Shown here one piece after another: positions 1-8,882 of a stretch of DNA of 64,000 nt (position 1 is the first letter of the stretch; each line of letters opens with the position of its first letter). Location of the stretch: assembly GCF_019207025.1 (NCBI RefSeq), contig NZ_JAEEGC010000037.1, positions 62,001-126,000 of the forward strand. Reading direction: 5' to 3'. This stretch comes from Clostridium thailandense (GTDB taxonomy: Bacteria; Bacillota; Clostridia; Clostridiales; Clostridiaceae). A model generated the notes under the pieces. It saw only the letters and a program-made list of their open reading frames with translations, did not search any database and was not told the DNA's origin. The position numbers and the translations under genes were made by a program.

Positions 1-90
1 GATAAGAACTCATAATTTCATCATGTTTCTATATCAATAAGGATGTACTCTTTTTTACACTTTTATTCAATTGTAGTATATTTTATTATA

Positions 91-1200
91 TTATTTATCG
101 ATACTTTCAGCTATCGCTCTAGCTAAATACTTTGCAGATGCTTTCGCTTCATCAGTAGTGTTTACATCCGCTCCTACTTCTACCAAAATCGCATTATTAC
201 TTCTATCTTGATTAAAATATCTAGTTCCATAATTGTAATATATCATTTCTCTAAAAAATCCTGGAAAATTCTTATCACAACTTTCTTTTATCTTATTTGC
301 TAATTCCATATTTTTATCAAAATGAGGATTCTTTCTTGCCATTACAATACTTATTCTAGCAACATTTTCTCCATTCATTTTAGTTGTAACTATCTTTTTA
401 TTGTTATCTACCGAATCTCTATGTAAATCTATTATTAGTTTGAAATCTTTATACTGCTTTAAATACTTATCTAACGTAACTACAGATCTAGCATAACTTT
501 GTGTATAAGCCTCAGCATCATGTACAGTCTTGTCATTAATAGCTGATATTCCATACCCTGATTGAAGCTCACTTACCAAAGCATCACCTACTGCACAAAC
601 ATTTTGACTAGTATCAGAACTTATCGCATTGCCCGGCTTATAGCTTTCCGTGGTATGAGTGTGATATATTAAAACTTCAGGCTTACTTGTATTTAAAGTT
701 TTTTTAAGTTTTGGATCGCGTACGCTTACCTCTTTATTCTTTAGATTTAAATCATCATTTGATTCTGAATCCGTTTTATCAGTGTTCTTAGCTATTTGTT
801 TATCATCCAATTTAAAATGATTAAAATCTATATTTACGTTTTCCTTACCCTCTGAACCTTCTGTATCAATAAAAGATACTTCTCTACCTATTACTGACAT
901 AGGATTTTTCAAATTTAACCCTGCCATTCCTAAGGCTAGCTGTTGAATTGTAACTCCATTTTCAGCCATATCCTCCTCATTAAAAGATGTAGATTTTACA
1001 ACGGGTAAAGTATAATTCAGTATTTGAACAAAAACCATATTTCGATTAACATTATTGCTATAGGAATTTGCTCTTGCTACAGAGGCTGGAATCGCAATTG
1101 TAAGTATCGACAGTATCAAAGCAGAAGTTTTTGCCCCAAATTTACCCTTAGCGTTCATCTTTTTATAATTTAGATTTAAACTTTTTTGAAAAAACTTCAA
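91..1200 (-). CDS. spoIIP: Stage II sporulation protein P (SpoIIP)
   Basis: Cell-wall amidase/endopeptidase that works with SpoIID and SpoIIM in septal peptidoglycan thinning and engulfment. The C-terminal half is an amidase_3-like SpoIIP domain with the signatures HTHTTESY and DLHRDSV, which carry likely zinc-binding residues. One hydrophobic segment near residues 25-45 would anchor the protein in the membrane, and a charged low-complexity linker separates it from the catalytic domain. I prefer the TTG start at 1200 because a run of seven G lies about 7 nt before it; a GTG at 1221 is in frame but has no such site. It lies directly downstream of gpr on the same strand, and the intervening hairpin could control its translation. 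Length, about 369 aa, is normal for the family. Confidence 0.93.
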   Translation of the reverse strand: MKFFQKSLNLNYKKMNAKGKFGAKTSALILSILTIAIPASVARANSYSNNVNRNMVFVQILNYTLPVVKSTSFNEEDMAENGVTIQQLALGMAGLNLKNPMSVIGREVSFIDTEGSEGKENVNIDFNHFKLDDKQIAKNTDKTDSESNDDLNLKNKEVSVRDPKLKKTLNTSKPEVLIYHTHTTESYKPGNAISSDTSQNVCAVGDALVSELQSGYGISAINDKTVHDAEAYTQSYARSVVTLDKYLKQYKDFKLIIDLHRDSVDNNKKIVTTKMNGENVARISIVMARKNPHFDKNMELANKIKESCDKNFPGFFREMIYYNYGTRYFNQDRSNNAILVEVGADVNTTDEAKASAKYLARAIAESIDK

Positions 1201-1207
1201 AGTTAAG

Positions 1208-1270
1208 CCCCCCCATCTCACGTAAATTAATTTTTACGCTTTCGCGATATTAAATTATATGAGAGGGGGG
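1208..1270 (-). promoter_or_regulatory. Nested inverted repeat between gpr and spoIIP
   Basis: The arms CCCCCCATCTCA (1209-1220) and TGAGAGGGGGG (1260-1270) pair over 11 bp with one bulge. The loop contains a second hairpin, CGTAAA/TTTACG. On the minus-strand transcript the distal arm is the G-run that serves as the spoIIP Shine-Dalgarno site, so folding would hide it. There is no U-tract, so it is not an ordinary terminator. Confidence 0.6.
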
Positions 1271-1283
1271 TAAAATTTATAAC

Positions 1284-2258
1284 TTAACTTAAAAATCTAT
1301 TTATATCGTCTAAATCTAGAGCCGGTTGAAGAGCTATATTTATTCCATTAGCTATTACCTTTGATACTGAATCTATGACTAAATCCACCTCTTTTGGAGT
1401 AACCATAAGATTCCCAACATAAGGATCTAAAACCTCTGTAATCATCTTTTGTTTTTCTTCTTTATCTATAGACTTTAGCATACTATAAAATTCTCCGCCC
1501 TTTTGAGTCTGATTTATCATTTGATCTAATACTAAATCTATAGTATCATTTGCCATTGTAGCAGCATCTACAACTGTTGGAACTCCTATTGCTATAACAG
1601 GTATTCCCAAAGTCTGCTGACTTAATTCCATCCTTCTATTTCCTACTCCAGACCCTGGCGATATTCCAGTATTTCCAAGCTGGATAGTTGAATTTACTCT
1701 TTCTAATTTTCTCGATGCTAAAGCATCAATACATATTATCAAGTTAGGTTTTATCTTATCTACAACACCTTTTATAATTTCTCCTGTTTCAATACCCGTA
1801 AGTCCTAAAACTCCTGGTGCTATAGCACATACTGGCCTTATACCCTCATCAATCTGATCCGGTATAAGCTGCTTTAAATGTCTTGTCACCATAAGCTTTG
1901 AGACTACTTTAGGTCCTAATGCGTCAGGAGTTATATTCCAGTTTCCTAGTCCAACTACAAGCGCAGTCATACTATCATCAAGCTTTACCATATCAGATAA
2001 GTTTTCACCAAGAATTTTACTTACTTCATCCATTGTATCTGCATCATAATGAATAAGCTTTGGCATATCAATAGTAATATATGTACCTTTAGGCTTTCTC
2101 ATCATCCTTTCTCCAATATCATTCGTTATCTTGACAGTAGTTACTTTTATCTCTCCCTTCTTATCTTCTTCTACTTCTACGCCCTGCATATTTCCATTAT
2201 TCTGCTTTTCATATATCTCTTTTGCCTCAACTGCTAAATCTGTTCTTATAATAAACAT
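1284..2258 (-). CDS. gpr: Spore germination protease GPR
   Basis: Endopeptidase that degrades small acid-soluble spore proteins at germination, made in the forespore as a zymogen. The N-terminus MFIIRTDLAVEAKE is typical of the family, where it holds the autoprocessed propeptide. GLGNWNITPDALGPKVV and the segment around CIDALASRKLERVN are also characteristic. The start at 2258 follows GGAGGG with 9 nt spacing; an upstream ATG at 2279 lacks a site. At 324 aa it has the usual length. It precedes spoIIP on the same strand and is divergent from rpsT. Confidence 0.95.
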   Translation of the reverse strand: MFIIRTDLAVEAKEIYEKQNNGNMQGVEVEEDKKGEIKVTTVKITNDIGERMMRKPKGTYITIDMPKLIHYDADTMDEVSKILGENLSDMVKLDDSMTALVVGLGNWNITPDALGPKVVSKLMVTRHLKQLIPDQIDEGIRPVCAIAPGVLGLTGIETGEIIKGVVDKIKPNLIICIDALASRKLERVNSTIQLGNTGISPGSGVGNRRMELSQQTLGIPVIAIGVPTVVDAATMANDTIDLVLDQMINQTQKGGEFYSMLKSIDKEEKQKMITEVLDPYVGNLMVTPKEVDLVIDSVSKVIANGINIALQPALDLDDINRFLS

Positions 2259-2375
2259 ACGTTTCATCCCTCCAAGCATTTTAATTCTATCTTATTTAGG
2301 TTATCCCTATTTTTTATTCATATTCTTACTTCTTACCATACAGTTATCATTGTCAAGTATACTCTGAAAAAGTAC

Positions 2376-2404
2376 TTGAAGTGCTTAAACTTTAATGGTA
2401 TAAT
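2376..2404 (+). promoter_or_regulatory. Sigma-A type promoter for rpsT
   Basis: TTGAAG (2376-2381), a 17-nt spacer, then TATAAT (2399-2404), about 80 nt upstream of rpsT. The -10 box is perfect and the -35 box matches 4 of 6 positions. Confidence 0.75.
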
Positions 2405-2458
2405 ATCATTTGTTGAATAAACGAGACTCACTAGCAAATTTCCCCAAGCTGTTGAGGC

Positions 2459-2479
2459 CCTATAAAATTATAAGGGGGT
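2459..2479 (+). promoter_or_regulatory. Hairpin covering the rpsT ribosome-binding site
   Basis: CCCTATAA pairs with TTATAAGGG, and the 3' arm overlaps the AAGGGGGTG Shine-Dalgarno region of rpsT. This could allow S20 feedback by occluding the site; the mechanism is inferred. Confidence 0.4.
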
Positions 2480-2485
2480 GAAAGA

Positions 2486-2752
2486 ATGGCAAATATAAAA
2501 TCAGCACAAAAGAGAATAAAAGTTACAGAAGTAAAAACTCTTAGAAACAAAATGATTAAATCAGCATTAAAGACTACTATAAAGAAATATTTAGCTGCTG
2601 TACAAAGTGGAAACGCTGATGAAGCAAAAACTACTTTTGTAGCTGCTGTTAAGTCTCTAGATATGGCTGCATCAAAAGGAATAATACATAAAAACAAGTC
2701 AGCAAGAACTAAATCAAGATTAGCAGCAAAATTAAACAGCATAAACGCTTAA
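2486..2752 (+). CDS. rpsT: 30S ribosomal protein S20
   Basis: Primary 16S rRNA-binding protein of the small subunit. The N-terminus [15 protein letters not shown] and the helical Lys/Arg/Ala-rich body, 88 aa, are diagnostic. It is a single-gene transcription unit with its own promoter, preceded by a strong Shine-Dalgarno and followed by a bidirectional terminator shared with convergent holA. It is the usual neighbour of gpr and holA in Firmicutes. Confidence 0.97.
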   Translation: MANIKSAQKRIKVTEVKTLRNKMIKSALKTTIKKYLAAVQSGNADEAKTTFVAAVKSLDMAASKGIIHKNKSARTKSRLAAKLNSINA

Positions 2753-2753
2753 T

Positions 2754-2787
2754 AAATAAACCGGTTTTTACAACCGGTTATTTATTT
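2754..2787. terminator. Bidirectional terminator between rpsT and holA
   Basis: AACCGG / CCGGTT stem extended by A/T pairs on both sides, with an A-run before and a T-run after, placed between convergent stop codons. Confidence 0.8.
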
Positions 2788-2796
2788 TGCTTAATT

Positions 2797-3840
2797 TTAT
2801 CCTGCTATAGCATTTATAATAAGCAATTCCAATTCTGTTTTTTCATCCACAGATGAACTTTTCATTTTTTGTTCAGCTTTTATACATAATTCAATAGCAC
2901 GATGTAGTTGCTTTAATGTAAATTTTTTACTTTGAGATACAAACATATCATAAGCATAGTCTGATCTAGTATTAATTTCTTTCATAATATCCGTCTTACT
3001 CTTCCTGGCCTCTATTCCAATTTTTACTTTAAATAACAAATTAAATTGCCTCTCTATCATGCTCAATATATAGTTTATCTTTTCTCCTCTATATATAAGC
3101 TCATTTAAGACTTCAAGAGACTCATTTAATCTCTTATTTGAAATAGGATTAACTAAATCAAAAATGTCATCATCATTACTTTTTAAAAATAACTCCTTAA
3201 TATCTTCCTTAGTTATTTCTTGCTCATTTGTAAAACAGCAAAGTTTTTCGACTTCGTTTTCAATTACGCTTAAGTTATTTTCATCCATTAAACTACAAAA
3301 AGCTTTCAGTTCAATTCTTCCTATTTGCTTATTTCTAACATCAAATAAGCTTTTTATCTTATTTTCTAACTGTTGTCCTCTTAGCTTATCAGCTTTCACT
3401 ACACATGCATTCTTGCTTAGTTTATTTATTCTCTTACCTGGCTTATCCCTTTTTCCTTTAAAAACATCATAAAGTATTAATATGCAGTGACTTGGCACTT
3501 CTCCAATATATTCACTAATTTTATTAAAATCTTTATCTCCAGAAATCTTGCCATTATCTCCTTTATCGTCTTCTATAAAAGACGCCCTATATACCAAAAC
3601 TACTTTTTTATCGCTCATGAAAGGAAGCGTTTGACAAGCATTTATTACAGGTTCAAAATTTTCCAATGAATTCCCATCAAATTGCATATAATTTAAGTCT
3701 ATAAATTCTTTATCTACAAACTTGCTTACTAATGATATTATACTATCCTTTATAGTTTGTTCATCATTTCCACAAAATACATAACAATTGCTTATAATAT
3801 TTTTCTTTATATTTTCTTGAAAAGTTACTATATCTATCAC
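2797..3840 (-). CDS. holA: DNA polymerase III subunit delta
   Basis: Clamp-loader subunit that opens the beta clamp. The sequence shows the family's N-terminal AAA+-like fold (YVFCGNDEQTIKDS; LPFMSDKKVVLVYRA) and the C-terminal helical collar domain (RQFNLLFKVKIG). I choose the GTG start at 3840, 7 nt after GAGGTG; two in-frame ATGs at 3855-3858 have no ribosome site. 347 aa is normal. It follows comEC by 17 nt, and the order comEC-holA with divergent rpsT is the standard Firmicute arrangement. Confidence 0.93.
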   Translation of the reverse strand: MIDIVTFQENIKKNIISNCYVFCGNDEQTIKDSIISLVSKFVDKEFIDLNYMQFDGNSLENFEPVINACQTLPFMSDKKVVLVYRASFIEDDKGDNGKISGDKDFNKISEYIGEVPSHCILILYDVFKGKRDKPGKRINKLSKNACVVKADKLRGQQLENKIKSLFDVRNKQIGRIELKAFCSLMDENNLSVIENEVEKLCCFTNEQEITKEDIKELFLKSNDDDIFDLVNPISNKRLNESLEVLNELIYRGEKINYILSMIERQFNLLFKVKIGIEARKSKTDIMKEINTRSDYAYDMFVSQSKKFTLKQLHRAIELCIKAEQKMKSSSVDEKTELELLIINAIAG

Positions 3841-3857
3841 TAAAATACACCTCATCA

Positions 3858-5615
3858 TTAATAAACTTTAATTATCTTTCTAAATATTATAACATACAAT
3901 GATAAATTCTCTTCTATATTATGTTCTTTGTTCGTAAAAAAATTATTTTCCGGCCTTTGATTTAAGGCTTTAGTTGCTGAATTATCTTTATTATTACTAT
4001 TTACAGGTATAAATTCACTTTGACCTTCATTAATATTGATATTAAAAAATTTTCTTTCTCCGTAAGGTGTAATATTTAAATGTAAGCTGCTGCCAATATC
4101 GATTTTTAACTTTTGCTTAGGATTAGTAATAATTTTATCTATATTCATTTTTTCTTTTAATTCAATTATCTCCTTAGCTGAAGATTGATCATAATTGCAT
4201 ATCATAGTCTTATTCATTTTATATTCTACAATTATACCTTCCCCCTGTGAAAGAGGAACATAATATATATATGGCAGAAAACTATAATTTTGCCACATCA
4301 TTAGAACTAGTACAAATACAGGAAAATATTTAAATCTTACATGACCATGTACATATAATAGGAATCCTAAATAAATTGCCATGAGTGCAAATCCATCTAA
4401 ATATGTTAAATGAGTTATTGGTGGACAAATCTTTAAAATCAAGTAATTCGCACCTTCTGTTGCTGTTAATACAAAATTTAGTAATTTGGAAAAAATATCA
4501 AATATCACAGGTATAGAACACATTAATAACGCTAGGTTTCCAAGTATCACAATTGCAGAATACATAGGTAATAACAATATATTTCCCAATATAAAACCAC
4601 CACTAAAGTTTTGTATGTTAAACGCTGTATATGGCACTGAGAATATTTGAGAGCTTAAAGTTATACTTAAACTTTCATTCAAAGCTTTTGGCAATCTATA
4701 TAATATTCTTAATGTCTTTTTATAATACAGTAGTATCCCTAATGTAGCTAAGAAAGATAACATAAAACCAATATCCATTATGTAGTATGGTTTCATTATA
4801 AGAAGTATGACCCCAGCTAATCCCAAAGATGAAAGGCTGTCATAATTTTTAAAAACCAACTTTGAAGATTTAAATGCCAATATCATTATAAAAGCCCTTG
4901 CAGTAGATGCCTGCATTCCTGTAAAAATTAGATATAAAAAAGAAGTTACAACTGCAAATTTTAATCCTATAGTAAATTCTAATACCTTATAGATAATAGC
5001 CATATGAAATCCAGATACACTGATAGCATGAAATACACCTAATTTCTTAAAATCGTTTTTTTGGCTCTTAGTTAAATAACCTGCATCGCCATAACAAAGT
5101 GCCATTATTACAGATGATTTATCTTCTCCAAGCTTTTGTTTAAACTGTAAATATATATTTCTTTTTATTTCATATAGATAATACAACATGTCCTTATTAC
5201 AAACTTCATACTTATCTATTTTATAAGTTCCTACAATTCCACTAGTATAATCCTTGTTATTTTCAAATTTACCATAAACCTTTAATAATTTTCCCTCCTC
5301 AATTTTATTAACCTTTCCATTTACTAATATTTTTCTCCCTTTATATTCCGCTAAACAATAGTATCCTTTATTTTCAGTTATCCTAAGCTCTATTGGGTTA
5401 TAAATCTTTATATTAAAATATAATACGAAACTCAATGCGCCTACTATTAAAAAGAGCATGTTGAGTATAAAAAAATTTTTATTCAGAGTAAAGAATAAGA
5501 CGGCAAAAAAAGATGCAGTAATTACTGCACCTATTAAGGCATTTTCATATAGCAATAATGAAGATAGACATCCTATAAATACAGAAACAAAATAATAAAT
5601 AAGAGGCCTTTTCAT
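3858..5615 (-). CDS. comEC: ComEC/Rec2-family competence membrane protein, C-terminal domain degenerate
   Basis: Family members form the inner-membrane channel for transforming DNA. Residues 1-60 hold N-terminal membrane helices, about 65-135 a short OB-like region, and about 165-430 the competence domain with the motif ISVSGFHMA and many hydrophobic segments. In the family a C-terminal metallo-beta-lactamase domain follows with an HxHxDH motif. Here only about 130 residues remain after the last helices, and no such motif is present, although VPLSQGEGIIVEY resembles the start of that domain. At 585 aa the protein is shorter than the usual 700-800. The start has a GGTGGTG site. It lies 43 nt downstream of the P-type ATPase-like gene and just before holA, so probably shares their transcript. 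Confidence 0.85.
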   Translation of the reverse strand: MKRPLIYYFVSVFIGCLSSLLLYENALIGAVITASFFAVLFFTLNKNFFILNMLFLIVGALSFVLYFNIKIYNPIELRITENKGYYCLAEYKGRKILVNGKVNKIEEGKLLKVYGKFENNKDYTSGIVGTYKIDKYEVCNKDMLYYLYEIKRNIYLQFKQKLGEDKSSVIMALCYGDAGYLTKSQKNDFKKLGVFHAISVSGFHMAIIYKVLEFTIGLKFAVVTSFLYLIFTGMQASTARAFIMILAFKSSKLVFKNYDSLSSLGLAGVILLIMKPYYIMDIGFMLSFLATLGILLYYKKTLRILYRLPKALNESLSITLSSQIFSVPYTAFNIQNFSGGFILGNILLLPMYSAIVILGNLALLMCSIPVIFDIFSKLLNFVLTATEGANYLILKICPPITHLTYLDGFALMAIYLGFLLYVHGHVRFKYFPVFVLVLMMWQNYSFLPYIYYVPLSQGEGIIVEYKMNKTMICNYDQSSAKEIIELKEKMNIDKIITNPKQKLKIDIGSSLHLNITPYGERKFFNININEGQSEFIPVNSNNKDNSATKALNQRPENNFFTNKEHNIEENLSLYVIIFRKIIKVY

Positions 5616-5658
5616 TTATATCACCACCTATTATAATATTATCCAAATAATAGGCGAT

Positions 5659-8253
5659 TTAATCATACTCTTCTTTATTCAGTTTATTAAATATAGAAAA
5701 TATTAAATATACAATTAGAATTATTGACGCAGTTTTCCAATATTCTACATTTAATATCACCTTTAATCCTCCAGCTATTACCAACAATCCTAACTGTAAA
5801 AATAAATTTATTGCTAATACTAAGTTCGAAAGTTTGCTTTGGAATATCTTTTTCTGCGAAAAACTAAATGTAAAAAGCACTGCGCATAGATTTAATACAG
5901 TAAAAGATAAAATTTGAGCAAGTCTTGTATCTCCATTATAATTTAAAATTAAAGGTATAAAAGCTCCACCTCCAATTAACAATCCATTGAAGATTGTAAA
6001 TACTAAATTTTCTTTTAAAATGCTTTTATCTATCTTATATCCATTACAATAAGATTTTTCATTCTTATGTTGAACTACTAAAGCCAAACATGATATAAAA
6101 ATTACTATGTTATGAAACCAAAATGCTTCTATATATATTAATGTCAGATTATACTTCCACAAAAGTGACAGTACACTAAATGTTAACATAGCCGAAGTAC
6201 ACCCCGCCACATATATAACAATCTTTTTCAGTAGATTGACTATCTTTCTTGAATCCTCAATAATATCTAAAATATGCATAAAACTGATATCCTTTAGTAT
6301 GATGTCTGATAGTCTTCTAACCATTTTACTGGTTGAAGTTGTAATTCCCACATCTGATACTCTAAGCGCAGGAAGATCAACTAACTTAGCGCAGGTTATT
6401 GCAGTAATATATCCATAACTCTTTAAAGCCTTTATTGCCTTAACCTTATGTCTAGTCCTTATCTTCGAAAAGATTTTTATTTTATCACCTATCCTATCAA
6501 ATTCATCCTTTGACATATTGTCTATTTCTACACCAGATATTATTTCATTAAGCTTAGAAAGTAAGTTCAACTTTTTTCCTACTGCAAATGCCGTAAGTTT
6601 ATTATCATCTGTAATAATAACAGGCTTAATGCCCATTTTTTCACTTCTACCAATAGAATCTATAGCCTCACCTTTTAGCTTATTCTCAAATCCAACTAAA
6701 CCAACAAAAACCAAGTGACTCTCTATATCTTCTTTAAGACTTGGTTCATAATTGAAATTTCTATAAGCAAATCCTACCACCGATAGACATTCAGCAGACA
6801 TGCTCATTCCTGCATCTCTTATTGCATTAATTTCTTCTTCCGTTATCTCCACTTCTACACCGTTTTTCATTATATGAGTAGAGTTATTTAATATTGAGTC
6901 TACTGCTCCTTTAATATTTGCTCTATAATTTCCTTCTAACGAATTTATTGTAGTCATTATTTTTCTCTCGTTATCAAAAGGAATATATGAGACTCTCTTA
7001 TTGTGTTTATCCGATTTCCTCTTATCCAATCCGTTTATCATAGCAAATTTAACAATTGCTAGTTCTGTTAGATCTTCTTTAGGGTTATTTACCTTTCCTG
7101 TCTCCATTTGTGTATCATTGCAAAGCAATCCAATTCGCATTATTCTTTCCAAGTTTTCGCTATTGGCTTCTTTTGACTTTGAATTTACTGTGTCGCTAAC
7201 AATCTCTATAAAGTTTCCATTAGTAAAGATTTTTGCAACCTCCATTTTATTTTTTGCAAATGCACCCACTTTATCAGTACAAATAACCGATACTGAAGAT
7301 AACTTTTCTAAGACAGATAAGTCCTTAAATTCAATAAAATTTTTTTTCATTTTTCTAAATAAAAACATATAAAATATACTTATAATAATTATAAGTCCTT
7401 GCGGAATTGTTCCCGATATAAACTCAGAAGAGGAAAAAATTATTTGATTAATGTTTTCTTTAGACCCTACCTTCAATGCCACATTCAATACTACCACTGC
7501 AACAGAAAATAAACTAAAATAATTTACTATCCCATGAATTCTCTTTCCTATAGGAATGCTAGTATCTACTTGAGCAAAAAAAATTTTAACTACATTCGCT
7601 ATCTGTGTGTCCATTCCTGTTGCTATAACTATCCCTGTACCACTCCCATTTACAACAACTGAAGATTTAAAAAGGATATTTTTCATATCTGATAAAGATA
7701 TTTCTTTATCTTCTATTTTTGTTTCATATTTTTCTACCAAAAATTTTTCACCAGTTACAGAAATTTCACTAACTTTTAATTCTTCACTTTCTATTACTCT
7801 TAGATCAGCAGGTACACCTTCCCCTTTGCCAACTATAACGATATCACCTACAACTAATTCCTTAAACGGAACTTTTAAAGTTCTACCATCTCTTACGACT
7901 CTTGCTAATCCATTATTTAAACTTTCTAATTCCTTTATGCTTTTCTCACTTTCATGTTCATCTAAAGATGTAAATCCCACACTTAATATAATTATAAATA
8001 GAACCATGCTAGCTAACATGAATTGGTTAAAGTATAAAAAAACTCCTAAGGATAAAATCAATATTAGCATCCAAGGTTCTTTTATTTGATTAACAACTAT
8101 GGAATGCAAACTTCTAGTTTGAGGTATAATGATTTTGTTTGTACCATATTTTTCTCTCTTAATATCTATTTCATCCTCATCTAACCCAGAGTAAATATTG
8201 CTTTCTAAGCTTTTTACTATTTCACTCCATGAACTTCCATACCATTGAACCAT
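5659..8253 (-). CDS. P-type ATPase homologue with altered catalytic motifs (candidate pseudoenzyme)
   Basis: Overall architecture is a P2-type cation ATPase: N-terminal cation-ATPase domain, actuator domain about 110-225, core helices about 235-305, P and N domains about 315-650, C-terminal helices about 655-860. Individual motifs deviate: TGES is TGEK (167-170), PEGL is PQGL (284-287), the phosphorylation motif DKTGT is DKVGA (Asp327 kept), the TGD motif is TDD (548-550), and TGDGVNDAPAL is TCAKLVDLPAL (620-630). PFDNERK and KGA in the nucleotide-binding domain are kept. The reading frame is open for 864 codons with a good ribosome site, so this is not a decaying frame-shifted gene. Ion transport by the usual cycle seems unlikely; the actual role is unknown. 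Upstream of comEC and holA, probably cotranscribed. Confidence 0.85.
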   Translation of the reverse strand: MVQWYGSSWSEIVKSLESNIYSGLDEDEIDIKREKYGTNKIIIPQTRSLHSIVVNQIKEPWMLILILSLGVFLYFNQFMLASMVLFIIILSVGFTSLDEHESEKSIKELESLNNGLARVVRDGRTLKVPFKELVVGDIVIVGKGEGVPADLRVIESEELKVSEISVTGEKFLVEKYETKIEDKEISLSDMKNILFKSSVVVNGSGTGIVIATGMDTQIANVVKIFFAQVDTSIPIGKRIHGIVNYFSLFSVAVVVLNVALKVGSKENINQIIFSSSEFISGTIPQGLIIIISIFYMFLFRKMKKNFIEFKDLSVLEKLSSVSVICTDKVGAFAKNKMEVAKIFTNGNFIEIVSDTVNSKSKEANSENLERIMRIGLLCNDTQMETGKVNNPKEDLTELAIVKFAMINGLDKRKSDKHNKRVSYIPFDNERKIMTTINSLEGNYRANIKGAVDSILNNSTHIMKNGVEVEITEEEINAIRDAGMSMSAECLSVVGFAYRNFNYEPSLKEDIESHLVFVGLVGFENKLKGEAIDSIGRSEKMGIKPVIITDDNKLTAFAVGKKLNLLSKLNEIISGVEIDNMSKDEFDRIGDKIKIFSKIRTRHKVKAIKALKSYGYITAITCAKLVDLPALRVSDVGITTSTSKMVRRLSDIILKDISFMHILDIIEDSRKIVNLLKKIVIYVAGCTSAMLTFSVLSLLWKYNLTLIYIEAFWFHNIVIFISCLALVVQHKNEKSYCNGYKIDKSILKENLVFTIFNGLLIGGGAFIPLILNYNGDTRLAQILSFTVLNLCAVLFTFSFSQKKIFQSKLSNLVLAINLFLQLGLLVIAGGLKVILNVEYWKTASIILIVYLIFSIFNKLNKEEYD

Positions 8254-8882
8254 ATATTTTCACCTTTCTACATCATATTAAAAATATAATTATAATTAAA
8301 AATTATAAAATTAATCCATAAATCCATAATGTCTATATGGATTTATCTCCCTATTTAATATTCGTCTTAATATTAATAGACTTTAAAATAAAATGAACAA
8401 TTTGGTATTTACTTTACTAATTTTAAATTTTTTTATTTTTTGTAGAATATTAATCATTAGTTTTATTTACTATAATTGTAATAATTTTTGTGTCACTGTA
8501 TGCACAGGAAGAACCTTTTGTGTTTTTTGTTTTCGAAAATTAGACATCAATTCAACATATTTCATTCTTTTTTCAAAAAATTTGTCAAAAAATTTTTTTA
8601 AAATCCCTATCTTGTATTTATTATCATTCTCTACTGATTGACACACTTTTAGCTATATGATAACATTATCTAAAAAAATAACCGTATGAATTTGCTCATT
8701 GAAAACAGAATAACTACTACAAATTTTTTTCTTTTTACTAAATATTCTGACTAATGCATCTTGTATTACAGATAAGTATATTTTATTTTTATATTTAATA
8801 TATTTAAAATAAATAGTAAATTAATATTTGTTTAAGACGTTAAAAACTTCATAGGCAAAACATAAAAATTGGGGGGTAAAAA
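8254..8882. other. AT-rich intergenic region between divergent ATPase-like gene and oppB
   Basis: 629 nt with no convincing gene. An open frame at 8393-8641 (+) is Phe/Ile/Asn/Ser-rich, has no ribosome site and looks like chance. A perfect 9-bp inverted repeat (AAATCCATA 8320-8328 / TATGGATTT 8336-8344, 7-nt loop) lies upstream of the ATPase-like gene and could be an operator. Promoters for both divergent units must lie here but I cannot pick them confidently. Confidence 0.5.

Noticed and set aside
2431-2742. 103-codon frame antisense to rpsT
   Set aside because: Shadow of the S20 gene, no ribosome site.
8393-8641. 82-codon open frame (+) in the gap upstream of oppB
   Set aside because: Low-complexity Phe/Ile/Asn/Ser composition, no ribosome site, no recognisable motif.
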